A model generated the notes under the pieces. The model searched no databases. It was not told the origin of the DNA and saw only the letters and a program-made list of their open reading frames with translations. A stretch of DNA of 64,000 bases from UBA1715 sp045615765 (GTDB lineage Bacteria; Bacteroidota; Bacteroidia; Bacteroidales; UBA1715). How positions within the stretch are numbered: position 1 is the stretch's first letter; every line of letters begins with the position of its first letter. Below, in pieces: positions 24,087 to 33,247 of the stretch. The stretch is from NCBI GenBank assembly GCA_045615765.1, contig JAZLFM010000048.1:1-64000 (forward strand), read 5' to 3'. The position numbers were made by a program, and so were the translations under genes.

Positions 24087-26101
24087 AAGTTTGTATTGCA
24101 GAAAAACCAAGCGTTGCACGCGATATTGCCAAAGTGTTAGGAGCTACGGTTGCTCACGATGGTTATATAGAAGGAAATGGTTATCAGGTAACTTGGACTT
24201 TTGGTCATTTGTGTACACTAAAAGAACCACATGACTACACAGAGCAATGGAAATCCTGGTCGCTTTCGCGTTTACCTATGATTCCACCACAGTTTGGTAT
24301 AAAACTCATAGAAGATTCTGGTGTAAAAAAACAATTCAAGATCATAGAATCGTTGATGCAGAATGCAGATGAAATCATAAACTGCGGTGATGCTGGGCAA
24401 GAGGGAGAATTGATTCAACGTTGGGTTATGCAAAAAGCGAGAGCTACATGTCCGGTTAAACGTTTATGGATTTCTTCTTTGACGGAAGAAGCTATTCGTG
24501 ATGGGTTTGCCAATTTAAAGGACCAAAACGAATATCAATCTTTGTACGAGGCAGGTTTGGTTCGTGCTATTGGCGATTGGTTGTTGGGAATGAATGCTAC
24601 TCGTTTATATACCCTAAAATATGGTCAAAACAGACAAATACTTTCTATCGGTCGTGTACAAACTCCGACATTGGCAATGATAGTGAATAGACAATTGCAG
24701 ATAGAAAATTTTGTTCCAGAACAATATTGGGTACTATCAACGGTGTATCGTGATACAACTTTTACTGCTACATCTGGTAAAATAGATGATAAGGAATCTG
24801 GACAAAAAATCTTGGAGGAAATCAAGAATGCTCCGTTTGTTGTAAAAGATTCTTCGGATAAAAAGGGGACGGAAGCACCACCACGATTATTTGACCTGAC
24901 TTCTTTACAAGTTGAATGTAACAAGAAATTTGCTTTTTCTGCTGATAAGACATTACAGTTGATTCAAAGTTTATACGAGAAAAAGTTCACGACATATCCT
25001 CGTGTAGATACAACATATTTGAGTGACGATATTTATCCTAAATGTCCACAAATCATGGGTGGATTAGCAGGTTTGCAGAGTTATGTCCCGTTATTGGAAC
25101 CATTCAAAAATAAAAAGTTGCCAAAGAGTAAGAAAGTGTTTGATTCTTCGAAAGTGACCGATCACCATGCTATTATTCCTACAGGAGTAACGCCGTCGGG
25201 ATTGAATTCTGATGAAGAAAAAGTTTTTGATTTAGTTGCTCGAAGATTTATAGCTGCTTTTTATCCTGATTGTCAATTTACGACAACAACGGTTTTGGGT
25301 ATGGTTGAAAAATATGAATTTAAAGTCACAGGAAAAGTAATTTTAGATCCAGGGTGGAAGGTCGTATTTGAGAAGTCTACAAATGATGAAGAAGATAAAA
25401 AGGAAGATGAGGAAAAGGCTCTTCCTGTTTTTGTGAAAGGAGAGTCTGGACCACATAATCCAGATCTTGCAGAAAAATGGACACAAGCTCCAAAACCATA
25501 TACGGAAGCAACATTGTTGCGTGCTATGGAAACGGCTGGTAAAATGGTCGATAATGAAGAATTGCGCGATGCATTAAAGGAAAATGGTATTGGACGTCCG
25601 TCAACGAGAGCTGCAATTATTGAAACTTTGTTCAAACGTAGATATATAATTAAGGAGAAAAAGAACCTTATAGCTACAGCAACAGGGATAGAACTAATCG
25701 CTCTTATTCATGAAGAATCATTAAAAAGTGCAGAATTAACAGGTACCTGGGAAAAGAAATTGCGTGAAATTGAACATCATTCCTATAATGCAAAACAGTT
25801 TTTGGATGAGTTAAAGGTAATGGTGTCGGAAATCGTACAATCTGTTATATGTGACAATACAAACAGACGTGTCTCAGTAACGGAAATTGTGGAGAAAAGT
25901 AAAAAGAAATCAGATAAACCGAAAACTCCTAAACAATCGAAGAAAAAAGAAACGGTTTCAGAATCTCCAAAAGTGGATGATTCTTTAATAGGAACAATTT
26001 GTCCGCTTTGTAAAAAAGGAAAACTATTAAAGGGAAGGACTGCATATGGTTGTTCTGAATATGTGACTGGTTGCACCTATCGGGTTCCATTCTCTTCGTA
26101 A
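24083..26101 (+). CDS. topB: DNA topoisomerase III
   Basis: A 672-aa type IA topoisomerase. The Toprim domain starts at residue 1 (MKVCIAEKPSVARDIAKVLG, then DAGQEGELIQRWV). The catalytic tyrosine is Tyr305 in KFTTYPRVDTTYLSDDIYP, with GRPSTRAAIIETLF in the gate domain. A Lys-rich linker precedes a C-terminal four-Cys zinc ribbon (CPLCKKGKLLKGRTAYGCSE followed by YVTGC). The layout is typical of Bacteroidota TopB, which decatenates DNA and resolves recombination intermediates. Its start overlaps the HAD gene. Confidence 0.95.
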   Translation: MKVCIAEKPSVARDIAKVLGATVAHDGYIEGNGYQVTWTFGHLCTLKEPHDYTEQWKSWSLSRLPMIPPQFGIKLIEDSGVKKQFKIIESLMQNADEIINCGDAGQEGELIQRWVMQKARATCPVKRLWISSLTEEAIRDGFANLKDQNEYQSLYEAGLVRAIGDWLLGMNATRLYTLKYGQNRQILSIGRVQTPTLAMIVNRQLQIENFVPEQYWVLSTVYRDTTFTATSGKIDDKESGQKILEEIKNAPFVVKDSSDKKGTEAPPRLFDLTSLQVECNKKFAFSADKTLQLIQSLYEKKFTTYPRVDTTYLSDDIYPKCPQIMGGLAGLQSYVPLLEPFKNKKLPKSKKVFDSSKVTDHHAIIPTGVTPSGLNSDEEKVFDLVARRFIAAFYPDCQFTTTTVLGMVEKYEFKVTGKVILDPGWKVVFEKSTNDEEDKKEDEEKALPVFVKGESGPHNPDLAEKWTQAPKPYTEATLLRAMETAGKMVDNEELRDALKENGIGRPSTRAAIIETLFKRRYIIKEKKNLIATATGIELIALIHEESLKSAELTGTWEKKLREIEHHSYNAKQFLDELKVMVSEIVQSVICDNTNRRVSVTEIVEKSKKKSDKPKTPKQSKKKETVSESPKVDDSLIGTICPLCKKGKLLKGRTAYGCSEYVTGCTYRVPFSS

Positions 26102-26149
26102 GTTTTGGTATATAAAGAATTAATTGTTATTATTAAATAAAAAAGAAAA

Positions 26150-26701
26150 ATGGATTCAAAGGTATATATATTTCTTGCTGATGGTTTTGAAGAAATGGAA
26201 GCTTTAATACCATACGATGTGTTGAAAAGAGCAGGTTTTGAAGTAGAACTCGTTTCTGTAACAAAAGAATTAGGAGTGATAAGTACTCATGGCTTATCTG
26301 TTTCTTGTGATTTGACAATCTCTGAGATTTCGCAGGGACAAGCTACCTTGTTAATTTTGCCTGGTGGTATGCCTGGAGCTTCAAATTTAGCTGAATCTAA
26401 AGATTTAGCTAATATGTTATTGAAACAAAATGAAGAAGGCAAGTGGATAGCAGCAATTTGTGCAGCACCGTATGTCTTAGGTGATTTAGGTATATTAAAA
26501 GGAAAACAAGCAACTTGTTTCCCAGGTTATGAATCTCATCTTTCTGGTGCGGAACATGTAGAAAGTTCAGTAGTGGTTTCGCTAAATGTTATTACAGGTA
26601 ATGGCGCAGGCGCCGCTGTTAAATTTGCTTTCGCCATTGTTGAACAACTAAGAGGTAAACGTGTAGCAGATTTTCTTGCAGAGAAGATGTTGTTAGCGTA
26701 G
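26150..26701 (+). CDS. DJ-1/PfpI family protein
   Basis: A 183-aa DJ-1/ThiJ-fold protein. The nucleophile Cys104 lies in AAICAAPYVLG, the family's nucleophile elbow, preceded by LLILPGGMPGASNL and followed by the His-containing YESHLSGAEHVES. DJ-1 proteins protect against reactive carbonyls or act as small hydrolases; the substrate here is not evident. It converges with the minus-strand barrel-like gene, two bases apart. Confidence 0.9.
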   Translation: MDSKVYIFLADGFEEMEALIPYDVLKRAGFEVELVSVTKELGVISTHGLSVSCDLTISEISQGQATLLILPGGMPGASNLAESKDLANMLLKQNEEGKWIAAICAAPYVLGDLGILKGKQATCFPGYESHLSGAEHVESSVVVSLNVITGNGAGAAVKFAFAIVEQLRGKRVADFLAEKMLLA

Positions 26702-26703
26702 AT

Positions 26704-27264
26704 TTAAAATCTCCATCCAATAGATGCTCCAATCGAAGGCTTTATAACTTGTGGGTCATATTTAGATTGTGCAGAAAAGTCTATTGCTGCTAAAGCGTTG
26801 CCCATTTGAATTTTAATTTTTGTTCCAAGTTCAATTAATGGGTAAACGCCATCTTTGCTGAAATCCAATAGTAGAGGATTGATATAAGGGGCAATTGTGA
26901 AAAATCTGCCGTCGTTTACTTTGTTAATGTTTATGCTGATACCTTCTGGTATAAAACAAAGTGCCGCTCCAATAACAGATCCAATAAGGTCTTCGTCAAA
27001 ACAGGCTACAGCAATTAAGCCGGTGAATGCACCTATTGGACATTGGAATACAAACTTATTGTCTTCATCGTTTCCAAAACGTAAACTATAATTTAGTCCT
27101 AATTTTCCACTACGAGGTTGCCATTCTAAAGAAGGTCCCATAGAATAAGAAATTTCGGAGCGGATATTTGAAATCGCTTTTCCGTATAGAGAAAGCTCAA
27201 ATGTTGATTGTGCCTTTGAAATGAAAGGTATGACAAGAAGTAGTATGCAGAAAAATTTTTTCAT
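26704..27264 (-). CDS. Exported hypothetical protein, possible outer membrane barrel
   Basis: A 186-aa protein with a clear signal peptide (MKKFFCILLLVIPFISKAQS). The rest is strand-like (FELSLYGKAISNIRSEISYS, LGLNYSLRFG) and ends in FSAQSKYDPQVIKPSIGASI followed by GWRF, with a C-terminal Phe, as in small outer membrane barrels. I place the start at the ATG at 27262-27264, ahead of the signal peptide. No family name can be given. Confidence 0.72.
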   Translation of the reverse strand: MKKFFCILLLVIPFISKAQSTFELSLYGKAISNIRSEISYSMGPSLEWQPRSGKLGLNYSLRFGNDEDNKFVFQCPIGAFTGLIAVACFDEDLIGSVIGAALCFIPEGISININKVNDGRFFTIAPYINPLLLDFSKDGVYPLIELGTKIKIQMGNALAAIDFSAQSKYDPQVIKPSIGASIGWRF

Positions 27265-27314
27265 ATCATCTTTTTCTTTCAATAGAAGCAAATAGTATGC
27301 CTAAAAAAGATTAG

Positions 27315-28292
27315 TTACCCCCATTTTTCAGCGATCTCGTCCAATAATGCGATAGTTTCGTCTAAATCGGACAGGTTTAATAGTTTTATTCGAGTTTCTC
27401 TAAAGTTTTCTAGTCCTTTAAATGTCTTTGCAAATTGTCTTCTCATGTGTATAACTCCACCTGGTAAACCCATAAATTCAACAGATTTCATCATATATTC
27501 TTTAATTTCGGCGACTTGCTCTTTTAAGCAAGGTTCCGGTAGGATTTCGCCTGTTTTCAAATAATGTTTTATTTGCTTGAAAATCCATGGCGCTCCAATG
27601 CTAGCTCGTCCAATCATAATAGCATCTACGCCATATAAATCAAATGCATCTTTTGCTTTTTGTGGAGAGTCTATATCGCCGTTGCCAATAATAGGAATTT
27701 GCATTCTTGGATTTTTTTTAACCTCACCAATTAATGTCCAATCAGCCTCGCCGGTGTACATTTGTGCACGTGTTCTCCCGTGTATTGTGAGCGCTTGAAT
27801 ACCAACATCTTGTAATTGTTCGGCAACAGAAACTATAGGCATATTATTGCTGTCCCAACCAAGGCGGGTTTTGGCAGTTACGGGAGTAGAAACAGCCTTC
27901 ACAACCGATTCGGCAATTTCTATCATAAGTGGAATGTTTTGCAATAATCCAGCACCAGCTCCTTTGCCTGCAATTTTTCGAACAGGACATCCGAAATTTA
28001 TGTCTATGATATCAGGTTTATATTCAGTTTCTACGATTTTTGCCGCTTCTGCCATAGCTTCGGCATTTTTTCCGAATATTTGTACCGCAAAAGGACGTTC
28101 GTATTCGAAACTGCGGATTTTTCGTAATGTTTGGTTTATAGAGCGGATTATAGCATCACAAGCTGCAAATTCTGAATATAGTAAATCTGCGCCATGTTTT
28201 TTGCACATATAACGGAAGGATGGTTCACTTACATCTTCCATAGGAGCGGCAAAAACGGGTTGTTTACCGAAATCAATAGTTCCAATTTTCAT
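27315..28292 (-). CDS. tRNA-dihydrouridine synthase, DusB-like
   Basis: A 325-aa FMN-dependent TIM-barrel enzyme that reduces uridine to dihydrouridine in tRNA. The N-terminal PVFAAPMEDVSEPSFR, the catalytic Cys in DINFGCPVRKIAGKGAGA, TIHGRTRAQMYTGEADW and the FMN-binding IIGNGDIDSPQKAKD and GVDAIMIGRASIGAPW are all present. It starts within the stop of the CvfB-like gene (ATGA overlap). Confidence 0.93.
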   Translation of the reverse strand: MKIGTIDFGKQPVFAAPMEDVSEPSFRYMCKKHGADLLYSEFAACDAIIRSINQTLRKIRSFEYERPFAVQIFGKNAEAMAEAAKIVETEYKPDIIDINFGCPVRKIAGKGAGAGLLQNIPLMIEIAESVVKAVSTPVTAKTRLGWDSNNMPIVSVAEQLQDVGIQALTIHGRTRAQMYTGEADWTLIGEVKKNPRMQIPIIGNGDIDSPQKAKDAFDLYGVDAIMIGRASIGAPWIFKQIKHYLKTGEILPEPCLKEQVAEIKEYMMKSVEFMGLPGGVIHMRRQFAKTFKGLENFRETRIKLLNLSDLDETIALLDEIAEKWG

Positions 28293-29122
28293 AGAAGACG
28301 AATACCGTTAGATTCTAATGTTATTTTACCAGCTTTGTACAAACTGCCAATTGTCATTTTAAATGATTTTTTACTCATGCAAAGGCTCTCTTTAATTTCC
28401 TCTGCTGAACTTTTGTCGTGTAAAGGAAGAAAACCATTGTTGTCACTTAAGGCTTGCAGTATTATTTCTTCGAAATTACCTATTTTATTTTTGTAACCGG
28501 TCGGTGACAAACTGATGTCTAATTTTAAGTCTTCTCGGACTTTTTTTATGTAGGCGATCTTTTTCTCTCCAATTGTAAGTTTGCCAGCCCATTCGTTTTG
28601 GTAAATAATTCCCCAATAGCTGTTGTCGACAATGACTTTTACTCCTAAGTCACTTTGAGAGTGAATTTGTATTGAAACTTCGTCACCTTCGGTGTATGGA
28701 GGATTATATATGTCTAAAAATTTGTCAATCTTCGCAGAAGCGGCAATACGGTCAGAGTCTTTATCAACATAGATATATACCCAATAATTTTTACCAGCTT
28801 CCATACGCATTTTTTGTTCTCTGTAAGGAACAAATAAATCTTTGGGTAATCCCCAATCTAAAAATGCTCCGAATTTATTTACATCTTTTGCAGTTAGATA
28901 TGCACACTCGTTTACTTCGGCAACAGGTTTTTCTGTTGTTGCAATAATTCTGTCTTCGGAATCAAGATAGATGAACACTTCAATTTCGTCACCTTCTTGT
29001 AGATTTTCGGGTGCATATCTTTGTGGCAATAGAACGCTGTCATATTCTGCCGCGTCAAGATAGTAACCGAAATCAACCTTTCGTAAGACTCGTAATGTGT
29101 TGTTTTTACCTAACTGTAGCAT
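28289..29122 (-). CDS. CvfB-like S1 RNA-binding protein
   Basis: A 277-aa protein with a string of S1-type OB folds and a C-terminal winged-helix, the layout of Staphylococcus CvfB/YitL. GAFLDWGLPKDLFVPYREQK is the S1 face in the second module. EEIKESLCMSKKSFKMTIGS followed by LYKAGKI is the C-terminal DNA/RNA-binding helix pair. These proteins bind RNA and influence gene expression. It is followed by the Dus gene with translational coupling. Confidence 0.88.
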   Translation of the reverse strand: MLQLGKNNTLRVLRKVDFGYYLDAAEYDSVLLPQRYAPENLQEGDEIEVFIYLDSEDRIIATTEKPVAEVNECAYLTAKDVNKFGAFLDWGLPKDLFVPYREQKMRMEAGKNYWVYIYVDKDSDRIAASAKIDKFLDIYNPPYTEGDEVSIQIHSQSDLGVKVIVDNSYWGIIYQNEWAGKLTIGEKKIAYIKKVREDLKLDISLSPTGYKNKIGNFEEIILQALSDNNGFLPLHDKSSAEEIKESLCMSKKSFKMTIGSLYKAGKITLESNGIRLL

Positions 29123-29135
29123 TGTAATTTTTTTA

Positions 29136-29143
29136 CAAAGATA
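29136..29143 (-). promoter_or_regulatory. -7 promoter box of the cvfB-dus operon
   Basis: Minus-strand TATCTTTG matches TAnnTTTG and is 13 bp before the ATG at 29122. Confidence 0.6.
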
Positions 29144-29185
29144 TGAATTCTCTAGTATTGATTTCAGTAATTAAAACCAATTTGT

Positions 29186-29193
29186 TATATTTG
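29186..29193 (+). promoter_or_regulatory. -7 promoter box of the YegP-like gene
   Basis: TATATTTG matches TAnnTTTG, 31 bp before the ATG at 29225, back to back with the minus-strand promoter of the cvfB-like gene. Confidence 0.6.
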
Positions 29194-29224
29194 TAACAGA
29201 AGTAAATTATTAAAAAATATAATT

Positions 29225-29602
29225 ATGGGAAAATTTGTAATCAAAAATGCAAAAGGTGGTGTTAAGTTTGATTTGTTAGCAGGAAACAATCAAGTAATCG
29301 CGTCATCAGAAGTTTACACTACTATGTCGGCTTGTAAAAACGGTATTGAAAGTGTAAGAAAAAATAGCGCTAAGGCTAATCTTGAAGATCAAACAGTAGA
29401 AGGATTTGAAACTGCAAAAAATCCAAAATTCGAAGTTTATACAGATAAAGCTGGTAAAACTCGTTTCCGTTTGAAAGCAACAAATGGAGAAATTATTGCT
29501 GTTGGTGAAGCTTATGAATCAAAAGCTGGTTGTATGAACGGTATAGAATCAATTCGTAAAAATGCTCCTGAAGCAGAAATCGTTGATAAAACAGCAGAAT
29601 AA
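29225..29602 (+). CDS. YegP family (DUF1508) protein with two tandem repeats
   Basis: A 125-aa protein made of two DUF1508 modules. Residues 1-50 (KFVIKNAKGGVKFDLLAGNN, then ACKNGIESVRKNS) and residues about 63-115 (KFEVYTDKAGKTRFRLKATN, then GCMNGIESIRKNA) align with each other. YegP-like proteins are small, stable and of unknown function. It is a single gene with its own promoter and terminator. Confidence 0.9.
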   Translation: MGKFVIKNAKGGVKFDLLAGNNQVIASSEVYTTMSACKNGIESVRKNSAKANLEDQTVEGFETAKNPKFEVYTDKAGKTRFRLKATNGEIIAVGEAYESKAGCMNGIESIRKNAPEAEIVDKTAE

Positions 29603-29625
29603 TTTAGACTTTTGCGAATAAGAAT

Positions 29626-29651
29626 AAAGGCAATCCTTATGGGTTGCCTTT
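29626..29651. terminator. Terminator between the YegP-like gene and the converging flippase-like gene
   Basis: AAAGGCAATCC (29626-29636) pairs with GGGTTGCCTTT (29641-29651) with one wobble. It lies 24 bp past the plus-strand gene and overlaps the end of the minus-strand gene. Confidence 0.8.
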
Positions 29652-30605
29652 TGTGTTTTTAGATGATTTTATGTTCAATAAAATAAAAGAACCTGCTAAT
29701 GTTGGTAAAACAATGTTTATTAGCCACACAAGGATACTGATCTGAAAAATACTAGTTATTTGTTCTGTAAAAATTTCAAAAATAGCCATTGCGACAGAAC
29801 CTCGTATTCCAATTTCTCCAAGAACTGATGTGGGGATTATTGTGGTGAAAAAATATGTTAAGGTTATTCCTACAAAAATTTCTATAAATGATAGCTCGGG
29901 AATGAGCATTGTTATAAGTAATCCAAATTGGGTTGAAAAAACACAATAACGAATAGCGCTTATACAAGTAGCAACGATAAAATCTTTTCGTTTGTAGATT
30001 ACGAATAAAAGCTGCAGTTTTCTATAAAAGCTTTTACCTAAGCAGGTTAGTAAAGCCTTTTTTGTCCATCGTTTGCTCTTACAAAACCATATTATAAAAC
30101 CAATGCTTGCTGTTATTAAAGCAGCTACTAAAGCGGTGATTTTTATTTTTTCATTTATAGGAAATGCAATGCAATAAATGCTAATCCCGATACATCCAAA
30201 AAATAATGTTGCAAATAATTGGGTTAAACTTCCTAAAAATGTAGCACAAATGGCATCTTTATGTTTTTTCTGCAATACAATGGCCCGACCTCCAATTTCG
30301 CCTATTCTGTTTGGAGTTACAAGTGCTAAAGGAAGTCCGACTAATACACCAGCAATTGCTTTTTTATATGAGATTGTTTGGCTACAGTTTACTAATTGTT
30401 GCCATTTAGCAGCTTCTAATCCCCAATTTACAAACATGCATAAGCAAACTAAAACAAATATTGCCGGTGAAAAATTTGAATTGGAAAATATACTTGCAAT
30501 ATCTTGTTCGCTATTAGTGAATTTGTAGAATACGTACACCCAAGCCGCAACAAAGACAATAATCTTTATGCTCCAAGTTGCTATTTTTTTCCAAGTTTGG
30601 CTCAC
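29637..30605 (-). CDS. Lysylphosphatidylglycerol synthetase-type/UPF0104 membrane protein
   Basis: A 322-aa polytopic membrane protein of the MprF flippase-like/UPF0104 family, with about eight hydrophobic segments. Family features are AGVLVGLPLALVTPNRIGEIGGRAIVL cut around the conserved RIGE, and TTIIPTSVLGEIGIRGSVAM near the C-terminus, which repeats the GEIG pattern. In such proteins this domain moves aminoacylated or other lipids across the membrane. No synthetase domain is attached here. A terminator stands between it and the upstream acyltransferase gene. Confidence 0.82.
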   Translation of the reverse strand: MSQTWKKIATWSIKIIVFVAAWVYVFYKFTNSEQDIASIFSNSNFSPAIFVLVCLCMFVNWGLEAAKWQQLVNCSQTISYKKAIAGVLVGLPLALVTPNRIGEIGGRAIVLQKKHKDAICATFLGSLTQLFATLFFGCIGISIYCIAFPINEKIKITALVAALITASIGFIIWFCKSKRWTKKALLTCLGKSFYRKLQLLFVIYKRKDFIVATCISAIRYCVFSTQFGLLITMLIPELSFIEIFVGITLTYFFTTIIPTSVLGEIGIRGSVAMAIFEIFTEQITSIFQISILVWLINIVLPTLAGSFILLNIKSSKNTKGNP

Positions 30606-30620
30606 GTGTTGATTTTTTGT

Positions 30621-30645
30621 AAAAAAAAGGAGCTTTGTAGGCTCC
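30621..30645 (-). terminator. Terminator after the acyltransferase gene
   Basis: Minus-strand GGAGC (30645-30641) and GCTCC (30633-30629) flank a 7-nt loop, followed by eight T (30628-30621). It lies in the 46-bp gap before the flippase-like gene. Confidence 0.75.
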
Positions 30646-30651
30646 CTTTCT

Positions 30652-31782
30652 TTATAATTTTAATTTATTCTTTACAGGATTTGCGTAAATCTTAAAGATG
30701 ATATTTTCAATATCACTTTTGTTTTTCGGCATATTTAATTGATCAATGCCTGCAGCAATATAGTCTAAGAATTCTTTTTTATCGTTCTCGTTGTACCGGT
30801 CGGCAAATTTTTGTTTGCGACTTAAAAGATCGTATGCGATAAAGTTATTTTTCTCTAGAATATAAGCATCATATATTCGTTGGTCAATAATATTTGCAAG
30901 CTGTGTAAATTTATCACCTTTGTCTAGTTCGTCACATTGTTGTAATTCTTCGAAAGTGATAGGTTTTGTGACGGCAAAATTTACATGACCTTTGGGAGTA
31001 ACAATACCGTTAAGGATACTTTGATAATCTTCGTCTTTATCTTTTATGTATCTTGTGAAAGAAGAGATGAATAATTCTGCAGCTTTCATAAACACACAAG
31101 GTTCGTATTCATACGAAACGGCTACTGGAGTAATATTTAGCGACGTAAGGTTCTCAAGAAAAGGCTCGTCGCTACTCATAGCAAACATCTTAAGTACTGC
31201 CGCTTCGGTTTTGTCGTCGCCGTCTTTTGTTCTACCATTTCTTTGTGCAATCCAAACAGAACGTTTTTTTTCTGTAATTACATGTCGAATGTACGATGAT
31301 ACTTCAACATAGTTTTTGTAAAGATCACGAATAGTACCGCTACGATTTATGCGAAACATTCTATTTAATTTCCCTAAATCGGCAGATAGCGCATTCTTCA
31401 TTAGATTGCTTCCAAATGTGATTTCTGTTGGTAGTACGCCACATTGAAAGAAATAAAAGTTTAGTAGTGCGGCATCAAGTACGATATCTCTATGGTTAGA
31501 AATAAATAGATATGGTTTTTCTTTTTCTAATTCTTCGCCTCCTTGACAAGTAAAGTCCGTAATAGAAGTGTCGATAACTTTTTTAATAACGGAACAAGTG
31601 ATATTTTCTTGGAATTGTTGTACGGTTTTTATTTTTAATATGTTTTGCTTCACCTCATTTACCGATTTTTCAGGAGCAATGAGACTTACAAGATATGGGA
31701 AATATAAGTCAGAAACGACTCTGCGAACAGCCGCAGGAACTTCGTCGTCGTTAAAAGGTCTTATATCGTCAAAATTTTGCAT
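30652..31782 (-). CDS. 1-acyl-glycerol-3-phosphate acyltransferase-like protein
   Basis: A 376-aa member of the PlsB/PlsC-type acyltransferase superfamily. The catalytic HX4D block is SNHRDIVLDAALL, followed by the substrate-binding region FRINRSGTIRDLYKN. Around it WIAQRNGRTKDGDDKTEAAVL fits the third motif. Members esterify lysophosphatidate or related acceptors. The start is set at the ATG at 31780-31782, since the upstream frame overlaps the PaaK-like gene. It lies 4 bp after that gene, so the two are probably one operon. Confidence 0.85.
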   Translation of the reverse strand: MQNFDDIRPFNDDEVPAAVRRVVSDLYFPYLVSLIAPEKSVNEVKQNILKIKTVQQFQENITCSVIKKVIDTSITDFTCQGGEELEKEKPYLFISNHRDIVLDAALLNFYFFQCGVLPTEITFGSNLMKNALSADLGKLNRMFRINRSGTIRDLYKNYVEVSSYIRHVITEKKRSVWIAQRNGRTKDGDDKTEAAVLKMFAMSSDEPFLENLTSLNITPVAVSYEYEPCVFMKAAELFISSFTRYIKDKDEDYQSILNGIVTPKGHVNFAVTKPITFEELQQCDELDKGDKFTQLANIIDQRIYDAYILEKNNFIAYDLLSRKQKFADRYNENDKKEFLDYIAAGIDQLNMPKNKSDIENIIFKIYANPVKNKLKL

Positions 31783-31786
31783 ATTG

Positions 31787-33082
31787 TTATTTTTTTCTAT
31801 TGTCAAAAAATTTAATTGGTTTACGTTTTGCTTCAGGGAAATTTCTTCTGTTGATTTCATCAATAGGAAGGAATTGAATGTCTGGTGCAATACGGATTCG
31901 TGCCCTAAAACGATCTTTTAGGTCTTTTATTATGTCTTCGGAAGGAGTTTTGCAACCGATAGAAACGCTTACATTATCCATTCCTATATCGTTAGTTGTA
32001 GCTTCAACAAGATAGTTTTCTACATAATCGATATTGTCAAGTACATCAAAAATAGCTGCAGGGTACAATGTTGTGCCTTTTACTTTTAGCATTTGATTTT
32101 TACGTCCTTTTAATGGACTGATTCTCATTGTTGTTCTTCCGCAAGTGCATTTTTCATAATGGAAGCAAGCAATGTCTCCAGTTCTGAATCGAAGAAGAGG
32201 CATACCTTCTACGCCAAGTGTGCATACGGTTAGTTCGCCATATTCACCTTCCTTCACATTGTTTCCATTTTCGTCAATTATCTCGCAGATAATTAGTTCA
32301 GGATGATGGTGGCCGCCTTTACCGGCACCGCATTCACAGAAAGATGTACCCATTTCTGTAGATGCGTATGTAGAATATAAATCAATATCCCATTTCTCTT
32401 TAATTCGAGAGCCCAAAAGGTTTAAAGAGAAGTCTTCGTTTCTAAGATTTTCACCAATGCAAATGGCTTTTTTAACGCTACTGTTTTTATAGTCAATACC
32501 ATTTTCTTCTGCAAATTTTATTATGCGTAGAATAAAGGAAGGTACGCAAATAATTGCATTTGGTTGTAGTCTTTTTATTGTTTCCCATTGTAATGCTGGG
32601 ATACCATTGCCAACACGGATAACAGACGCACCCATAAGTTTTACGCCTTCGAAATAAGCTAATCCTGCCATAAATCGTTTGTCCAGTGTTGTCATAAGTT
32701 GGTAAACATCACCAGGTTTTCCGTCGGCACAAGTGAAAGATATTGCTTCGTTATATGCCAATCGCTTCCAGTCATTGTTAGTGGCTGCGAATGTAGTAGG
32801 TTCGCTCAGTGTGCCAGAAGTGGACATATAGTCAACAACTTGAGTTTTATCAACGCAGAGAAAATCTTCGTTGTATAGTTGTAGGTCCTCTTTGGTTGTA
32901 AATGGAATAACTCGAAGGTCTTCCAATGTTTTTATTTTTGAAATGTCAATATGTTCTTGTAGGAACATTCTTTTATAAAAAGGAGACTTCGCTTGTAGGT
33001 ATTGTAATAATTCCTGCATTTTTTGCTCTTGGAATTTCTTTATAACCTCACGAGGCTCGTATTCTATAGCTGGGTTGAACAT
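31787..33082 (-). CDS. PaaK/coenzyme F390 synthetase-like adenylate-forming enzyme
   Basis: A 431-aa AMP-forming ligase like phenylacetate-CoA ligase. Blocks seen are the N-terminal YLQAKSPFYKRMF, the AMP loop DYMSTSGTLSEPTTF, the TYASTEMGTSFCECG motif with Cys/His-rich ligands (HHHPE, CTCGRT), MPLLRFRTGDIACF and the C-terminal MLKVKGTTLYPAAIF domain. It activates a carboxylate; which one cannot be told. Pairing with an acyltransferase suggests activation of an acyl donor, which is inference. Confidence 0.85.
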   Translation of the reverse strand: MFNPAIEYEPREVIKKFQEQKMQELLQYLQAKSPFYKRMFLQEHIDISKIKTLEDLRVIPFTTKEDLQLYNEDFLCVDKTQVVDYMSTSGTLSEPTTFAATNNDWKRLAYNEAISFTCADGKPGDVYQLMTTLDKRFMAGLAYFEGVKLMGASVIRVGNGIPALQWETIKRLQPNAIICVPSFILRIIKFAEENGIDYKNSSVKKAICIGENLRNEDFSLNLLGSRIKEKWDIDLYSTYASTEMGTSFCECGAGKGGHHHPELIICEIIDENGNNVKEGEYGELTVCTLGVEGMPLLRFRTGDIACFHYEKCTCGRTTMRISPLKGRKNQMLKVKGTTLYPAAIFDVLDNIDYVENYLVEATTNDIGMDNVSVSIGCKTPSEDIIKDLKDRFRARIRIAPDIQFLPIDEINRRNFPEAKRKPIKFFDNRKK

Positions 33083-33099
33083 TTTTTACAAAATTTTGG

Positions 33100-33107
33100 C
33101 AAATATA
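33100..33107 (-). promoter_or_regulatory. -7 promoter box of the ligase-acyltransferase operon
   Basis: Minus-strand TATATTTG matches TAnnTTTG, 17 bp before the ATG at 33082. Confidence 0.6.
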
Positions 33108-33221
33108 CCACTTTTATTTGAGGAAGGTCTTCGGTTGTTTATAAAAGGTTACAATTTGTGTTTTTTTGTATAGTTGAAAATTATGTTCGTATTATTTTGA
33201 ATATAACAATTCAATTAGTTT

Positions 33222-33241
33222 ACTAATTTTGACAAATTAGT
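33222..33241. promoter_or_regulatory. Operator-like palindrome and -7 box of the efflux operon
   Basis: ACTAATTT and AAATTAGT form a perfect 8-bp inverted repeat with a 4-bp TGAC centre. The -7 box TAATTTTG (33224-33231) lies inside it and the tolC-like ATG follows 6 bp later (33248). The layout fits a dimeric repressor, such as a TetR or MarR protein, sitting on the promoter. No regulator gene adjoins. Confidence 0.65.
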
Positions 33242-33247
33242 GTGTAA

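Noticed and set aside
33083..33247. A regulator gene for the efflux operon in the divergent gap
   Set aside because: The 165-bp gap holds only promoters and the palindrome; no coding frame is present.
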